In this document: in pieces, positions 52,507 through 61,137 of the stretch
Layout of the letters: every line of letters begins with the position of its first letter
Position numbering within the stretch: the first letter of the stretch is position 1
NCBI RefSeq assembly: GCF_028023555.1
Contig: NZ_JAQIOY010000001.1
Span: 682,001-746,000 of the forward strand
Source: Thalassococcus_A lentus
GTDB lineage: Bacteria; Pseudomonadota; Alphaproteobacteria; Rhodobacterales; Rhodobacteraceae
Direction: 5' to 3'
Length of the DNA stretch: 64,000 nt
Program-made: the position numbers and the translations under genes
Notes under the pieces: generated by a model
Seen by the model: only the letters and a program-made list of their open reading frames with translations
Told to the model about the DNA's origin: nothing
Databases searched by the model: none

Positions 52507-53640
52507 TCATCCTTTGTCGGTTGCGAACCACGTCAGTGGATCGACAGGCGCATCGCCTTCTCTTACCTCTATATAGAGCGTTTCCGAACGCAGGACGCCA
52601 CCCCTTTCGCCGTTTTGTTCAACAGTTGGTGAAAGGAGCGTGTTGCTGTCCGGAACATTGCCGCCCATCAGCCCCACCGGACTTCCTTCGGGAATGACCT
52701 CTCCGGCGCGTCCGTAGACTTCGGACAAGCCGGCCAAAACGATCAAGAGATCGCTTTGCGGCTCCAGAATGGTGACCAGTCCATAATCGAGCAGAGGGCC
52801 GTTATAGCGGATCGTGGCGGCGGTTGGCGTGATGACAATTGCGCGTGGTTCGGTTGCCAAAACGATACCCGGACGTTTCACTCCAGCGGCGTCCGCCTGT
52901 CCCGCCCCGCGCAGAACCGTCCCACGGGCAGGCAACGCCAAGGTTCCCTTGCGGTTGGCCACACGCGGCAGGTTTTGCGGCACTTCGTCTTCGGTGATCT
53001 GGCTAAGCCCGCTGGCAAAACCATCGAGCGTTTCTGTTGCTGCAATCAAAATGGCCGTACGCACCGCGTCTTCGGTAAACCGGCGCGGAAGATCAGTGCG
53101 ATCCGCAATGGCCTTGGACAAGGCTGTGCGCGCGGATTGCACGCCAGAAAGGCCCTGCTCCAAAGTGTTCGCGGCGCTTTGCTGGATTTGCCTTAGGGCC
53201 GTTACTTCTTCGAGATCATTGCGCAGGGCAGTTGCCTGCTGGGCCAATGCGGGCGTCACCGTAGCCAGCAACATACCGGACCGGGCGGTTCCCAAGGGGC
53301 CTTCGGGATGCAGCAGGGTTTGCGGCTGTGCCCGTCCGCCCAAAGCGGTCAGAACACCCAGCAATTGGGCAACTTCCTGTTCTTGGGCAGCCAGCTTGCG
53401 GTTCAGTTCGGTTTCGCGGATCGCTGCTTTGCGAAGTCCGTCCCGCATCGCGCTCAGCCCGTCTTCGTAGGCACGCACAACCTCGGTCAGCGCGGCAACG
53501 CGATCACGGGCGCTGTCGGCCTTGTCCAGTTGCACTGAGGCTGTTTCCAAAGACCGCGCCGCCTGCGAGGCTGCATCGGCCGCAGATTGGGCGTATGCGC
53601 CGCTGCACCAAAGGCACAAGATCAGCGCGACATGCTTCAT
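52507..53640 (-). CDS. envC: Murein hydrolase activator EnvC-like protein
   Basis: The 377-residue protein has a signal peptide (MKHVALILCLWCSGAYA), a long coiled coil (about 18-190) and a C-terminal LytM-like domain (about 240-370). The LytM zinc ligands (H-x-H type) are missing, so it should activate an amidase during cell division rather than cut peptidoglycan itself. It overlaps gpmI by ATGA and lies before ctpA. Confidence 0.87.
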   Translation of the reverse strand: MKHVALILCLWCSGAYAQSAADAASQAARSLETASVQLDKADSARDRVAALTEVVRAYEDGLSAMRDGLRKAAIRETELNRKLAAQEQEVAQLLGVLTALGGRAQPQTLLHPEGPLGTARSGMLLATVTPALAQQATALRNDLEEVTALRQIQQSAANTLEQGLSGVQSARTALSKAIADRTDLPRRFTEDAVRTAILIAATETLDGFASGLSQITEDEVPQNLPRVANRKGTLALPARGTVLRGAGQADAAGVKRPGIVLATEPRAIVITPTAATIRYNGPLLDYGLVTILEPQSDLLIVLAGLSEVYGRAGEVIPEGSPVGLMGGNVPDSNTLLSPTVEQNGERGGVLRSETLYIEVREGDAPVDPLTWFATDKG

Positions 53641-55145
53641 GCGATCAGGCTCTTACCGGTCATCTCGGGGGGCTGGTCCAGCCCCATAAGCGCCAGCAAA
53701 GTGGGCGCCACGTCTGCCAGCCGCCCGGCCTTGAGATCCGAGCCATCCGGTCCGCCAAACAGGATCGCAGGCACAAGGTTCGTGGTATGCGCCGTATGTG
53801 GCCCGCCGGTTTCAGGATCGACCATGACTTCGCAATTGCCGTGATCCGCGATCACCAGCATTGCACCGCCCACCTGTTCCAGCTTTGACACCACCTGACC
53901 CAACCCTTCATCCACTGCTTCGCAAGCCTTCATGGCAGCCTGCAGATCGCCTGTGTGGCCAACCATATCCGGGTTGGCGTAGTTCACAACGATCAGGTCA
54001 TAGCCATGGTCAATGGCGGCAAGAAAACGCTCGGTCACTTCGGGCGCGCTCATCTCGGGCTGCATGTCATAGGTGGCAACCTGTGGCGATTTGGGCATGA
54101 AGCGGTCTTCGCCCGGCTCCGGCTGTTCCTGCCCGCCGTTCAGAAAGAATGTCACATGCGGGTATTTTTCTGTCTCGGCGAGGCGGTACTGGGATTTGCC
54201 CTGCTTGGCTACCCATTCACCCAGCGTGTTGATGATGTCCTGTTTGGGATAGGCCGTGGTCATGAAAGCGTCATGCGCCTTGGAGTAATCCACCATGCCC
54301 AGCAGAGCAGACAAATCAGAGCGCTCGCGTTCAAAACCGTCAAAATCCGGATCGCCAATGGCTGAAAGGATTTCGCGCGCGCGGTCGGCACGGAAATTCA
54401 GACAGAAATATCCATCGCCTTCGTCCAACCCTGCATAATCACCGATCACTGTCGCCGGGATGAACTCATCCGTTTTGCCTGCGGCATAGCTTTGTTCCAC
54501 CGCCTCAATGGCCGACGTCGCCGTTTCGCCTTTGCCCAGGATCATGGCCCGATAGGCCTGCTCGACCCGGTCCCAGCGGGTGTCGCGGTCCATGGCGTAG
54601 TAACGGCCGATCACGGTGCCGATCCGTGCGCCCTGAGGAAGGGCGGCGCTGAGATCAGTCAGGAAGGCATCGGCGGATTGAGGCGCCACATCGCGCCCGT
54701 CGGTGATCGCATGCAGGATCACCTCAAGACCCTGATCAGTGAGCGCCTTAAGCGCGGCTTTGACATGTTCAATGTGACCATGCACGCCGCCATCGCTGAC
54801 CACGCCCATCACATGCGCACGGCCCTTGGCGGCTTTGACCGTGACGGCAAAATCCAGCAGCGCCGCGTTCTCAAAGAATGATCCGTCTTCGATCGCCAGA
54901 TCGATAGCACCAAGATCCATCGCAACCACCCGGCCCGCACCGATGTTCGTATGACCCACCTCGGAATTACCCATCTGGCCCTTGGGCAAACCCACGTCGG
55001 GGCCATGGGTGATCAGCGTAGCGTTCGGGCAGGTCGCCATGAGCCGGTCCATCGTAGGCGTCTTGGCCAAATGCGGCGCGTTGGCTTTGGTGTCTTCGGA
55101 CAGGCCCCAGCCGTCAAGAATGGTAAGGATGACGGGTTTGCTCAT
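53637..55145 (-). CDS. gpmI: 2,3-bisphosphoglycerate-independent phosphoglycerate mutase
   Basis: The 502-residue Mn-dependent mutase interconverts 3- and 2-phosphoglycerate. It has the start VILTILDGWGLSED, the phosphoserine loop MGNSEVGHTNIGAGR, DGRDVAPQSA, and metal ligands in VVNYANPDMVGHTGD and VIADHGNCE. It is the first gene of gpmI-envC-ctpA-rppH. A G-rich GGTCCCC region precedes the ATG, with no strong ribosome site. Confidence 0.96.
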   Translation of the reverse strand: MSKPVILTILDGWGLSEDTKANAPHLAKTPTMDRLMATCPNATLITHGPDVGLPKGQMGNSEVGHTNIGAGRVVAMDLGAIDLAIEDGSFFENAALLDFAVTVKAAKGRAHVMGVVSDGGVHGHIEHVKAALKALTDQGLEVILHAITDGRDVAPQSADAFLTDLSAALPQGARIGTVIGRYYAMDRDTRWDRVEQAYRAMILGKGETATSAIEAVEQSYAAGKTDEFIPATVIGDYAGLDEGDGYFCLNFRADRAREILSAIGDPDFDGFERERSDLSALLGMVDYSKAHDAFMTTAYPKQDIINTLGEWVAKQGKSQYRLAETEKYPHVTFFLNGGQEQPEPGEDRFMPKSPQVATYDMQPEMSAPEVTERFLAAIDHGYDLIVVNYANPDMVGHTGDLQAAMKACEAVDEGLGQVVSKLEQVGGAMLVIADHGNCEVMVDPETGGPHTAHTTNLVPAILFGGPDGSDLKAGRLADVAPTLLALMGLDQPPEMTGKSLIA

Positions 55146-55265
55146 GGGGACCTCCGGACTGCGTTCGGTGGCGGTTTAGCAGGGGGGGCAGGGGATGCAC
55201 AACCGAAGGACTGGACATGCGTTGAGGAGGTGGGTGCCGGTGTGCGAAAAGCTTCAAATAGGCTT

Positions 55266-55313
55266 GCCCGGCGGAACGCCGGGCCGCGCCCGATCCTCCA
55301 CGCGGGAGGGCGC
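55266..55313. repeat. Compound palindrome in the gpmI/Fic intergenic region
   Basis: GCCCGGCG-GAA-CGCCGGGC (55266-55284) is a perfect 8-bp stem, followed at once by GCGCCC gat CCTCC acgcg GGAGG GCGC (55286-55313), an imperfect second hairpin. The shape is that of a REP-like intergenic element; I recall similar GC palindromes in other roseobacters but cannot confirm copies here. Confidence 0.5.
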
Positions 55314-55429
55314 ATCGAGATTTGTTGTGAACCGAGGGGTTGATAGTCGCGCAAAATCGTGTCGCTTGGACGAACAGTTGTTCACTGTTTTGGCAGTTCA
55401 ATCCTCTGCCTAACCAAAACTGATTGTAG

Positions 55430-56209
55430 TTAGGCCGAAAGAAAAATCGTAACGATCGCTATAACAATTGCGACTATTGAAGTTACAATTACCGGATGGG
55501 CCTCGATCAATGCTACCATTCCTTTTTTTTGCATGGCTGGTTCATGCAGGGCATCTTTACGAACCTCGCTTCCGACCGCTTTTTCATGGATTTCAACTAG
55601 TTGGTTAGCCAAGTAGTTTTCCATGAGACGTTCCATTTCCGAAACATCGACGGAACCGCTTTTAAATGCGTGATCTGCTTTCTCCAAAGCCCTGTAGTAA
55701 GGGTCTTTGTTTTCTGATATTTGTTCGGGTATCGTTCGCGTGCCTGGCAAGACTTGCTCAAGACGCGCGCAAAGCACCATGTACGATAACATACGCGAAG
55801 TACGCCCGTTGCCATCAGAAAATGGATGAATCCAGTTTAGCCTCCACATTGCGTATGACGACAAGTGAACGGCTGTCGACTTTTGCCAATTCACAGAAAT
55901 GTAATCCAGCATTTCTTCGACGTATCTAGCTACATCTTCACCAGACACTGGTTCATGTTTGCTGCCCTTTATTGCAACGCCTGCAGGCCGGAAATTGCCT
56001 GCATATGGATCAATCCCGTCCATAGCTTTTCTGTGGAGTGTAAGAAGCATCGACACGCGGAATTTCGAGTTGTCGTCCTTGAGCCAACGCGCCACTTCTT
56101 CCATAGCCCAATCATATTGAAGTACCGCATTTTCTGCCTCACGTTGGGCTAGATCATGCGGGTCTTCAATGAGGATTGGAACTTCTGCTTCGCTCTTTCG
56201 ATCAGCCAT
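55430..56209 (-). CDS. Fic family protein with C-terminal membrane anchor (toxin)
   Basis: The 259-residue protein has the full Fic catalytic motif HPFSDGNGRTSR (128-139), so it should transfer AMP or another nucleotide group to a protein target. The N-terminal helical part (QREAENAVLQYDWAMEEV) and the TIPEQISENKDPYYRALEKAD block place it in a common Fic subgroup. A transmembrane helix at 238-258 (PVIVTSIVAIVIAIVTIF) should anchor it with its catalytic domain in the cytoplasm. It starts eight bases inside the small upstream gene. The module is AT-rich compared with its neighbours, which suggests transfer. Confidence 0.9.
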   Translation of the reverse strand: MADRKSEAEVPILIEDPHDLAQREAENAVLQYDWAMEEVARWLKDDNSKFRVSMLLTLHRKAMDGIDPYAGNFRPAGVAIKGSKHEPVSGEDVARYVEEMLDYISVNWQKSTAVHLSSYAMWRLNWIHPFSDGNGRTSRMLSYMVLCARLEQVLPGTRTIPEQISENKDPYYRALEKADHAFKSGSVDVSEMERLMENYLANQLVEIHEKAVGSEVRKDALHEPAMQKKGMVALIEAHPVIVTSIVAIVIAIVTIFLSA

Positions 56210-56378
56210 TCCCGTTCGCTTCGGAGAACTTCCTCACGGCATCCTGCACCATTTCACGTGTTACATCATCATTTTCGATTTTAGCAGTCCCGAAGGCAAA
56301 ACTGATCCGCTGCTCCAATTTTTGCGGCTCAGTCATTCTTACTTTTCTGGCCTTTTCAATGAGTTGATCGATCTTCAT
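56202..56378 (-). CDS. VbhA-like Fic antitoxin
   Basis: The 58-residue protein (start MKIDQLIEKARKVRMTEPQK) overlaps the Fic start by 8 bp, as in toxin-antitoxin pairs. It contains TAKIEN at residues 31-36, a match to the (S/T)xxxE(G/N) inhibitory helix motif whose Glu blocks the ATP gamma-phosphate position of Fic proteins (class I inhibition). The pattern LEQRISFAFGTAKIEN then DDVTREMVQDAVRKF resembles VbhA. A GTG nine bases upstream is a second possible start. Confidence 0.72.
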   Translation of the reverse strand: MKIDQLIEKARKVRMTEPQKLEQRISFAFGTAKIENDDVTREMVQDAVRKFSEANGNG

Positions 56379-56465
56379 GATGTCCACACCCTTTTGTCTG
56401 CTCTTCGGTTGTTATTATTGTTTGGAACAAGGATAACGTTCTCGATGCCTTTCGCAAGTATCAAA

Positions 56466-59400
56466 TCACCCCTGCAGTGACTTCACCACCAACTCCCCTT
56501 CTTCACGGGCCTGCATGGCCAGCGCTGCGGCATGGGCGCCTGCTGCGGTCGTGTAGTAGGGGATTTTGTCGTAGAGGGCGATGGAGCGGATAGAGCGTGA
56601 GTCCTCGACCGCTGCGGCGCCTTCGGTGGTGTTCATGACCAGCTGGATACCGCCATCTTTCATGATGTCGGTGACGTTCGGGCGGCCTTCGTAGACCTTT
56701 TTGACCACTTCCGCCTCGATACCGTTATCGGCAAGGAAGCTGGCCGTGCCCGAGGTCGCAACGATCGAGAAGCCGAGGTCCACCAGCAATTGGGCGGTTT
56801 CCACAAGTTGGGCGGTTTTGTCGTCGTTCTTGATCGAGAAGAACACAGCGCCTTCGGTTGGCAGGTCGGTGCCCGCACCCATCTGCGCCTTGAGGAATGC
56901 GCGGGGGAAGCTGCGGTCCCAACCCATGACTTCACCGGTTGAACGCATCTCTGGCCCCAGAATGGTGTCCACGCCCGGGAAGCGGGCAAAGGGCAGCACC
57001 GCTTCTTTGACAGAGAACCAAGGCATGTTCGGATCGGCCAGCGTCATCGGATCGGCCATTGGCACATCGGTGTCATAGTCGGTCGACATGGCGTGGCCTT
57101 CCCGCATCGGGAATGTGGTCAGTGGTTCACCCGCCATGACGCGGGCTGCGATGGAGGCGATGGCGCTGTCGGTGGCCTTGGCCACGAATGGCACGGTGCG
57201 CGATGCGCGGGGGTTCACCTCGATCAGGTAGATCTCATTGTCTTTGATTGCGAACTGCACGTTCATCAGGCCCACCACGTTGAGCGCCTTGGCCAATGCG
57301 ACTGTCTGCTCCTTGATGCGCGCCAGCACGTCATCAGAGAGCGAGTAGGGCGGCAAGGAGCAAGCCGAGTCGCCCGAGTGCACGCCGGCCTCTTCGATGT
57401 GCTGCATGATACCGGCCACGTGTACGTCGGTGCCATCGCAGAGTGCGTCTACATCCAGTTCCACTGCGCCGGACAGATAGCTGTCGAGCAGAACGGGGCT
57501 GTCGCCAGACACGACAACGGCTTCGTTGATGTAGCGCTCAAGGTTGGCCATATCGCGTACGATTTCCATAGCGCGGCCGCCCAGCACGTAAGAGGGGCGG
57601 ATCACCAGCGGAAAGCCGATGTCTTCGGCGATGGCCAAGGCCTGTGCGTCCGTTGAGGCGATGCCGTTCTTGGGCTGTTTGAGGCCCAGTTGGTTAACGA
57701 GCGCCTGGAACCGTTCACGGTCTTCGGCCAGATCGATGGCGTCGGGCGTGGTGCCGAGGATCGGAATGCCCTCTGCTTCCAGCGCATTGGCGAGCTTGAG
57801 CGGGGTCTGGCCACCGAACTGCACGATCACGCCATGCAGAGTGCCGTTTTCCTTTTCCTTCGCCAGAATTTCCATGACGTGTTCAAAGGTCAGCGGCTCA
57901 AAGTACAGACGATCCGAGGTGTCGTAGTCGGTCGACACAGTCTCGGGGTTGCAGTTGATCATGATCGTTTCATAACCCGCTTCGGTCAGGGCGAAACAAG
58001 CGTGACAACAGCAGTAGTCAAACTCGATCCCCTGTCCGATGCGGTTTGGACCACCGCCCAGAATGACCACTTTCTTGCGGTCCGAGGGGCGCGCTTCGCA
58101 TTCCACTTCGCCCATCATCGGGGTTTCGTAGGTCGAATACATGTAAGGTGTCTGCGCTTCGAATTCGGCGGCACAGGTGTCGATGCGCTTGAAGACGGCC
58201 GTTACGCCCAGCCCCTGACGGGATTTGCGTACATCGCTTTCGGAAAAGCCGGTCAGCTTGGCCAGTCGGGCATCAGTGAAGCCCAGCATCTTGAGCGCAC
58301 GCATGCCGGTTTCGTCCTGAGGCAGGCCTTTTGCTTTCACGTCTTCTTCGGCTTCGATGATTTCGCGGATCCGGGCGAGGAACCATGGGTCGAACATGGT
58401 GGCGCCGTGGATTTCGTCATCGGTCAGGCCGTGGCGCATGGCCTGCGCAATCGTGCGCATGCGATCAGGTGTTTGTTCCGAAATTGCCTTGATGACGGCT
58501 GCCTTATCCGGTGCACCGGCAATCTCGACCTCGTCAAAGCCCGTGAGGCCGGATTCCATCGAGGCGAGCGCTTTCTGCAACGACTCGTGGATGGTTCGAC
58601 CGATGGCCATGGCCTCACCCACGGATTTCATCGCTGTGGTCAGATAGGCTTCGGAGCCGGGGAATTTTTCGAACGCGAATTTCGGGATCTTTGTCACGAC
58701 ATAGTCGATGGTTGGCTCGAAGCTGGCCGGGGTCACCTTGGTGATGTCATTGTCCAGCTCGTCCAGCGTGTAACCCACGGCCAGTTTCGCGGCGATCTTG
58801 GCGATCGGGAAGCCTGTGGCCTTGGAGGCCAGTGCAGAGGACCGCGAGACACGTGGGTTCATCTCAATGACGACCATACGGCCATTTTCGGGGTTCACCG
58901 CCCATTGTACATTGGAGCCGCCAGTTTCCACACCGATCTCGCGCAACACGGCAATCGAGCCGTTGCGCATGATTTGGTATTCCTTGTCGGTCAGCGTCAG
59001 AGCCGGGGCAACGGTGATGCTGTCGCCGGTGTGCACGCCCATAGGATCGACGTTTTCGATAGAGCAGACGATGATGGCGTTGTCGGCCGTGTCACGGACC
59101 ACTTCCATCTCGTACTCTTTCCAACCCAGCAGGCTTTCATCCACGAGGATTTGACCCACGGGCGAAGCATCCATGCCCGATCGGCAGAAGTGGATGTAGT
59201 CTTCGCGATTGTACGCAACGCCGCCGCCTGTACCGCCGAGGGTAAATGCCGGACGGATCACAGCAGGCAGGCCGATGTCTTCCAACGCCTCAAGCGCCAG
59301 TTTTTCGCCTTCGTCCAACAGGCGAGAACGCTTGATGCCCTGAATGCGAGGCCACGGTGTGTTGCCTTCTGCCTGTTCGAACGGTGCGGTGATGATTGTT

Positions 59401-59837
59401 GCCTTGGGGTTTTCGATGCCCAACCGATCCATCGCCTCGCGGAACAGCTTGCGGTCTTCGGCCATTTCGATGGCCTCGCGCTTGGCGCCGATCATTTCCA
59501 CGTTGAATTCGTCAAGCACGCCCATCTCTTCCAGCGCGAGCGAAGTGTTCAAGCCGGTCTGACCACCCATTGTGGGCAGCAGAGCGTCGGGACGCTCCTT
59601 CTCGATGATCTTGGCGACCACCTCTGGTGTGATCGGTTCGATGTAGGTGGCGTCTGCCAGACCGGGGTCTGTCATGATTGTTGCCGGGTTGGAGTTTACC
59701 AGAATTACCCGGTACCCTTCTTCTCGCAGGGCTTTGCAGGCTTGCGCGCCGGAGTAGTCGAATTCGCAGGCCTGCCCGATCACGATGGGCCCGGCTCCGA
59801 TGATCATGATGGATTTGATATCGGTACGTTTGGGCAT
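56466..59837 (-). CDS. carB: Carbamoyl-phosphate synthase large subunit
   Basis: The 1123-residue enzyme makes carbamoyl phosphate for arginine and pyrimidines. The two homologous ATP-grasp halves are clear: IMIIGAGPIVIGQACEFDYSG near the start, GGTGGGVAYN and EMNPRVSRSSALASKATGFP in the first, then VILGGGPNRIGQGIEFDYCCCHA and EVNPRASRTVPFVAKATDS in the second, followed by the allosteric MGS-like domain ending MQAREEGELVVKSL. I start at the ATG at 59837 after a GAGG site. The small subunit carA is not in the window. Confidence 0.97.
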   Translation of the reverse strand: MPKRTDIKSIMIIGAGPIVIGQACEFDYSGAQACKALREEGYRVILVNSNPATIMTDPGLADATYIEPITPEVVAKIIEKERPDALLPTMGGQTGLNTSLALEEMGVLDEFNVEMIGAKREAIEMAEDRKLFREAMDRLGIENPKATIITAPFEQAEGNTPWPRIQGIKRSRLLDEGEKLALEALEDIGLPAVIRPAFTLGGTGGGVAYNREDYIHFCRSGMDASPVGQILVDESLLGWKEYEMEVVRDTADNAIIVCSIENVDPMGVHTGDSITVAPALTLTDKEYQIMRNGSIAVLREIGVETGGSNVQWAVNPENGRMVVIEMNPRVSRSSALASKATGFPIAKIAAKLAVGYTLDELDNDITKVTPASFEPTIDYVVTKIPKFAFEKFPGSEAYLTTAMKSVGEAMAIGRTIHESLQKALASMESGLTGFDEVEIAGAPDKAAVIKAISEQTPDRMRTIAQAMRHGLTDDEIHGATMFDPWFLARIREIIEAEEDVKAKGLPQDETGMRALKMLGFTDARLAKLTGFSESDVRKSRQGLGVTAVFKRIDTCAAEFEAQTPYMYSTYETPMMGEVECEARPSDRKKVVILGGGPNRIGQGIEFDYCCCHACFALTEAGYETIMINCNPETVSTDYDTSDRLYFEPLTFEHVMEILAKEKENGTLHGVIVQFGGQTPLKLANALEAEGIPILGTTPDAIDLAEDRERFQALVNQLGLKQPKNGIASTDAQALAIAEDIGFPLVIRPSYVLGGRAMEIVRDMANLERYINEAVVVSGDSPVLLDSYLSGAVELDVDALCDGTDVHVAGIMQHIEEAGVHSGDSACSLPPYSLSDDVLARIKEQTVALAKALNVVGLMNVQFAIKDNEIYLIEVNPRASRTVPFVAKATDSAIASIAARVMAGEPLTTFPMREGHAMSTDYDTDVPMADPMTLADPNMPWFSVKEAVLPFARFPGVDTILGPEMRSTGEVMGWDRSFPRAFLKAQMGAGTDLPTEGAVFFSIKNDDKTAQLVETAQLLVDLGFSIVATSGTASFLADNGIEAEVVKKVYEGRPNVTDIMKDGGIQLVMNTTEGAAAVEDSRSIRSIALYDKIPYYTTAAGAHAAALAMQAREEGELVVKSLQG

Positions 59838-60238
59838 GGCAGACCTCGTCATTGGGCGTGGGGCAGCCGGGCAGAGAGTCGCCCCCTGCCCGCAAATTGT
59901 TGCGGGTTATAGACATGCGCAGGTGACGTTCAAGCCCTGATAATCACGACTCTGCCTTGGCGGACACAAATGAAAGCGGGACGGCCCTGTTTTTTTCTGA
60001 TAGTGTAAACTTTGAGTGACATATTTGAATGTTGAATATGTATTGAGCTTGCCGACCCACGCTTCTATCCGGGATAGGCCTTTTTTGACCAGTGCGGCTC
60101 GTTTCTGCGAAGGCCATTTTGCCGAGTGACCCCGAATTGGCATGGCTAGAGCAAGTCCGGGACACGTCGCTGGTTGGGTTTTGTGGCAAGAGCCGCCAGT
60201 AACAAGCGACGTGCAGACGCGCGCCAAAGGACGGGTCA
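59838..60238. other. Intergenic region upstream of carB and the bchJ-like gene
   Basis: The 401-bp gap has no convincing gene. It holds a CCCGCAA/TTGCGGG hairpin (59889-59906) in the carB leader, a PpsR-like site and candidate promoter at 60004-60039, and CTATC/GATAG followed by a T-run near 60064-60085. The T-run could end a short leader transcript before the bchJ-like gene. Confidence 0.5.
60004..60021 (+). promoter_or_regulatory. PpsR/CrtJ-like operator (TGT-N12-ACA)
   Basis: TGTAAACTTTGAGTGACA has TGT, 12 bases and ACA, with the second half GACA as in the TGTC-N10-GACA consensus; only the fourth base differs. It overlaps a candidate -35 TTGAGT (60012-60017), with GAATAT (60034-60039) 16 bases further on. 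Confidence 0.4.
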
Positions 60239-60856
60239 ATGGTAGAGCCGACGCCAGGTCTATTGCGGCCACCCCGTGGTAAGGGGTTCATGAGCGCAAA
60301 TATGGTGCTTCCTTTGCATGAGGTGTTGGGTGAAACCGTTGGTGGTGTCGCGCGCGATGCTTTGTTCCAAGGCGCAGGAATGCGTTACTTGCCCGGTCCG
60401 CAGGATCACGTAAGAGAACGACAAGTTTTCGAAATACATCAATCTGTTAGGGATCTTCATTCGGATCAGAGTGAAGCAATTCTGCGCGAGGCCGGACGCC
60501 GTGCTGCGGCGATCGTTGCGGAATACCGTATCCCTGCGAGCGCCAAGACCATGCTGCGGCGCCTGCCTTGGCCGCTGGCGACATGGATGCTTGTCCGATC
60601 CGCGTCACAGAATGCCTGGACGTTTGGTGGCTCCGCAACTTTCGAAGCGCCGAAAACCTCTCAACTTTCTTTGGTGGGCAATCCCTCAATCAAGGACGCC
60701 AGATCGAAAAAGCCGCTTTGCGTGTTCCACGAAACTCTGTTTCAAACGCTTTTTCGCGCTTTGGTCCATCCGGCCATGCTCTGCACGGAAACCGGATGCG
60801 AGGCCTGTGGCGAAGAGGCGTGCACCTTTACACTCGAGATGCAGAATTTGGACTAG
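60239..60856 (+). CDS. bchJ: BchJ-like (bacteriochlorophyll 4-vinyl reductase/V4R domain) protein
   Basis: The 205-residue protein matches BchJ, seen in DALFQGAGMRYLPG, EAGRRAAAIVAEYRIP, AWTFGGSATFEA and the V4R-like end LFRALVHPAMLCTETGCEACGEEACTF, whose three or four cysteines may bind a metal. BchJ works in bacteriochlorophyll synthesis, where its exact job is debated. I use the ATG at 60239 with AAGGA upstream because the family pattern begins before the ATG at 60290. No other photosynthesis gene lies in the window: it sits alone between carB and aspS. Confidence 0.78.
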   Translation: MVEPTPGLLRPPRGKGFMSANMVLPLHEVLGETVGGVARDALFQGAGMRYLPGPQDHVRERQVFEIHQSVRDLHSDQSEAILREAGRRAAAIVAEYRIPASAKTMLRRLPWPLATWMLVRSASQNAWTFGGSATFEAPKTSQLSLVGNPSIKDARSKKPLCVFHETLFQTLFRALVHPAMLCTETGCEACGEEACTFTLEMQNLD

Positions 60857-60863
60857 AATGATG

Positions 60864-60885
60864 AGTGTCAATCAAAATTGACACT
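60864..60885. promoter_or_regulatory. Palindrome AGTGTCAAT-N4-ATTGACACT with perfect TGTC-N10-GACA
   Basis: A perfect 9-bp inverted repeat begins eight bases after the bchJ-like stop. Within it (60866-60883) is an exact PpsR/CrtJ consensus. On RNA it could also be a weak terminator, followed by TCGTTTATT. Confidence 0.5.
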
Positions 60886-61072
60886 TCGTTTATTCTCTGC
60901 GGCTCCACGTTGTCGCATTTTTCACGGCTTGTTTTGCCTTGCTTCCGACTTTGTTTGGGAATCGCCAAATCTGGGTCTGCTGGCGCTGCATTGCGCCACC
61001 TTTGGCCAAAGCCGCGGACTCATCCAATGTACCACGGTCGCGAATTGTAACGCTTGATTGGTGCAGCCTCCC

Positions 61073-61101
61073 TTGACTTCGCGGGCCAGCCGGTATGTAT
61101 C
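61073..61101 (+). promoter_or_regulatory. Candidate aspS promoter
   Basis: TTGACT (61073-61078), 17 bases, then TGTATC (61096-61101). A start near 61107 would give a leader of about 30 bases to the aspS ATG. Confidence 0.35.
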
Positions 61102-61137
61102 GGCGCGAACGTGAAATCGCCCGTGAAAGGGAGCACC

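Noticed and set aside
55449..56209. Possible self-inhibitory motif in the Fic N-terminus (QREAEN)
   Set aside because: The position of Ser/Thr is Gln, and the small partner has a better motif.
57690..59912. 740-codon open frame on the plus strand opposite carB
   Set aside because: It is exactly antisense to the strongly conserved carB frame, has low-complexity His/Phe/Gly-rich sequence and no motif; a by-product of codon bias.
59944..60291. 115-codon minus-strand ORF in the carB-bchJ gap
   Set aside because: Composition and start are not gene-like, the predicted protein has no recognisable domain, and it overlaps the bchJ-like start.
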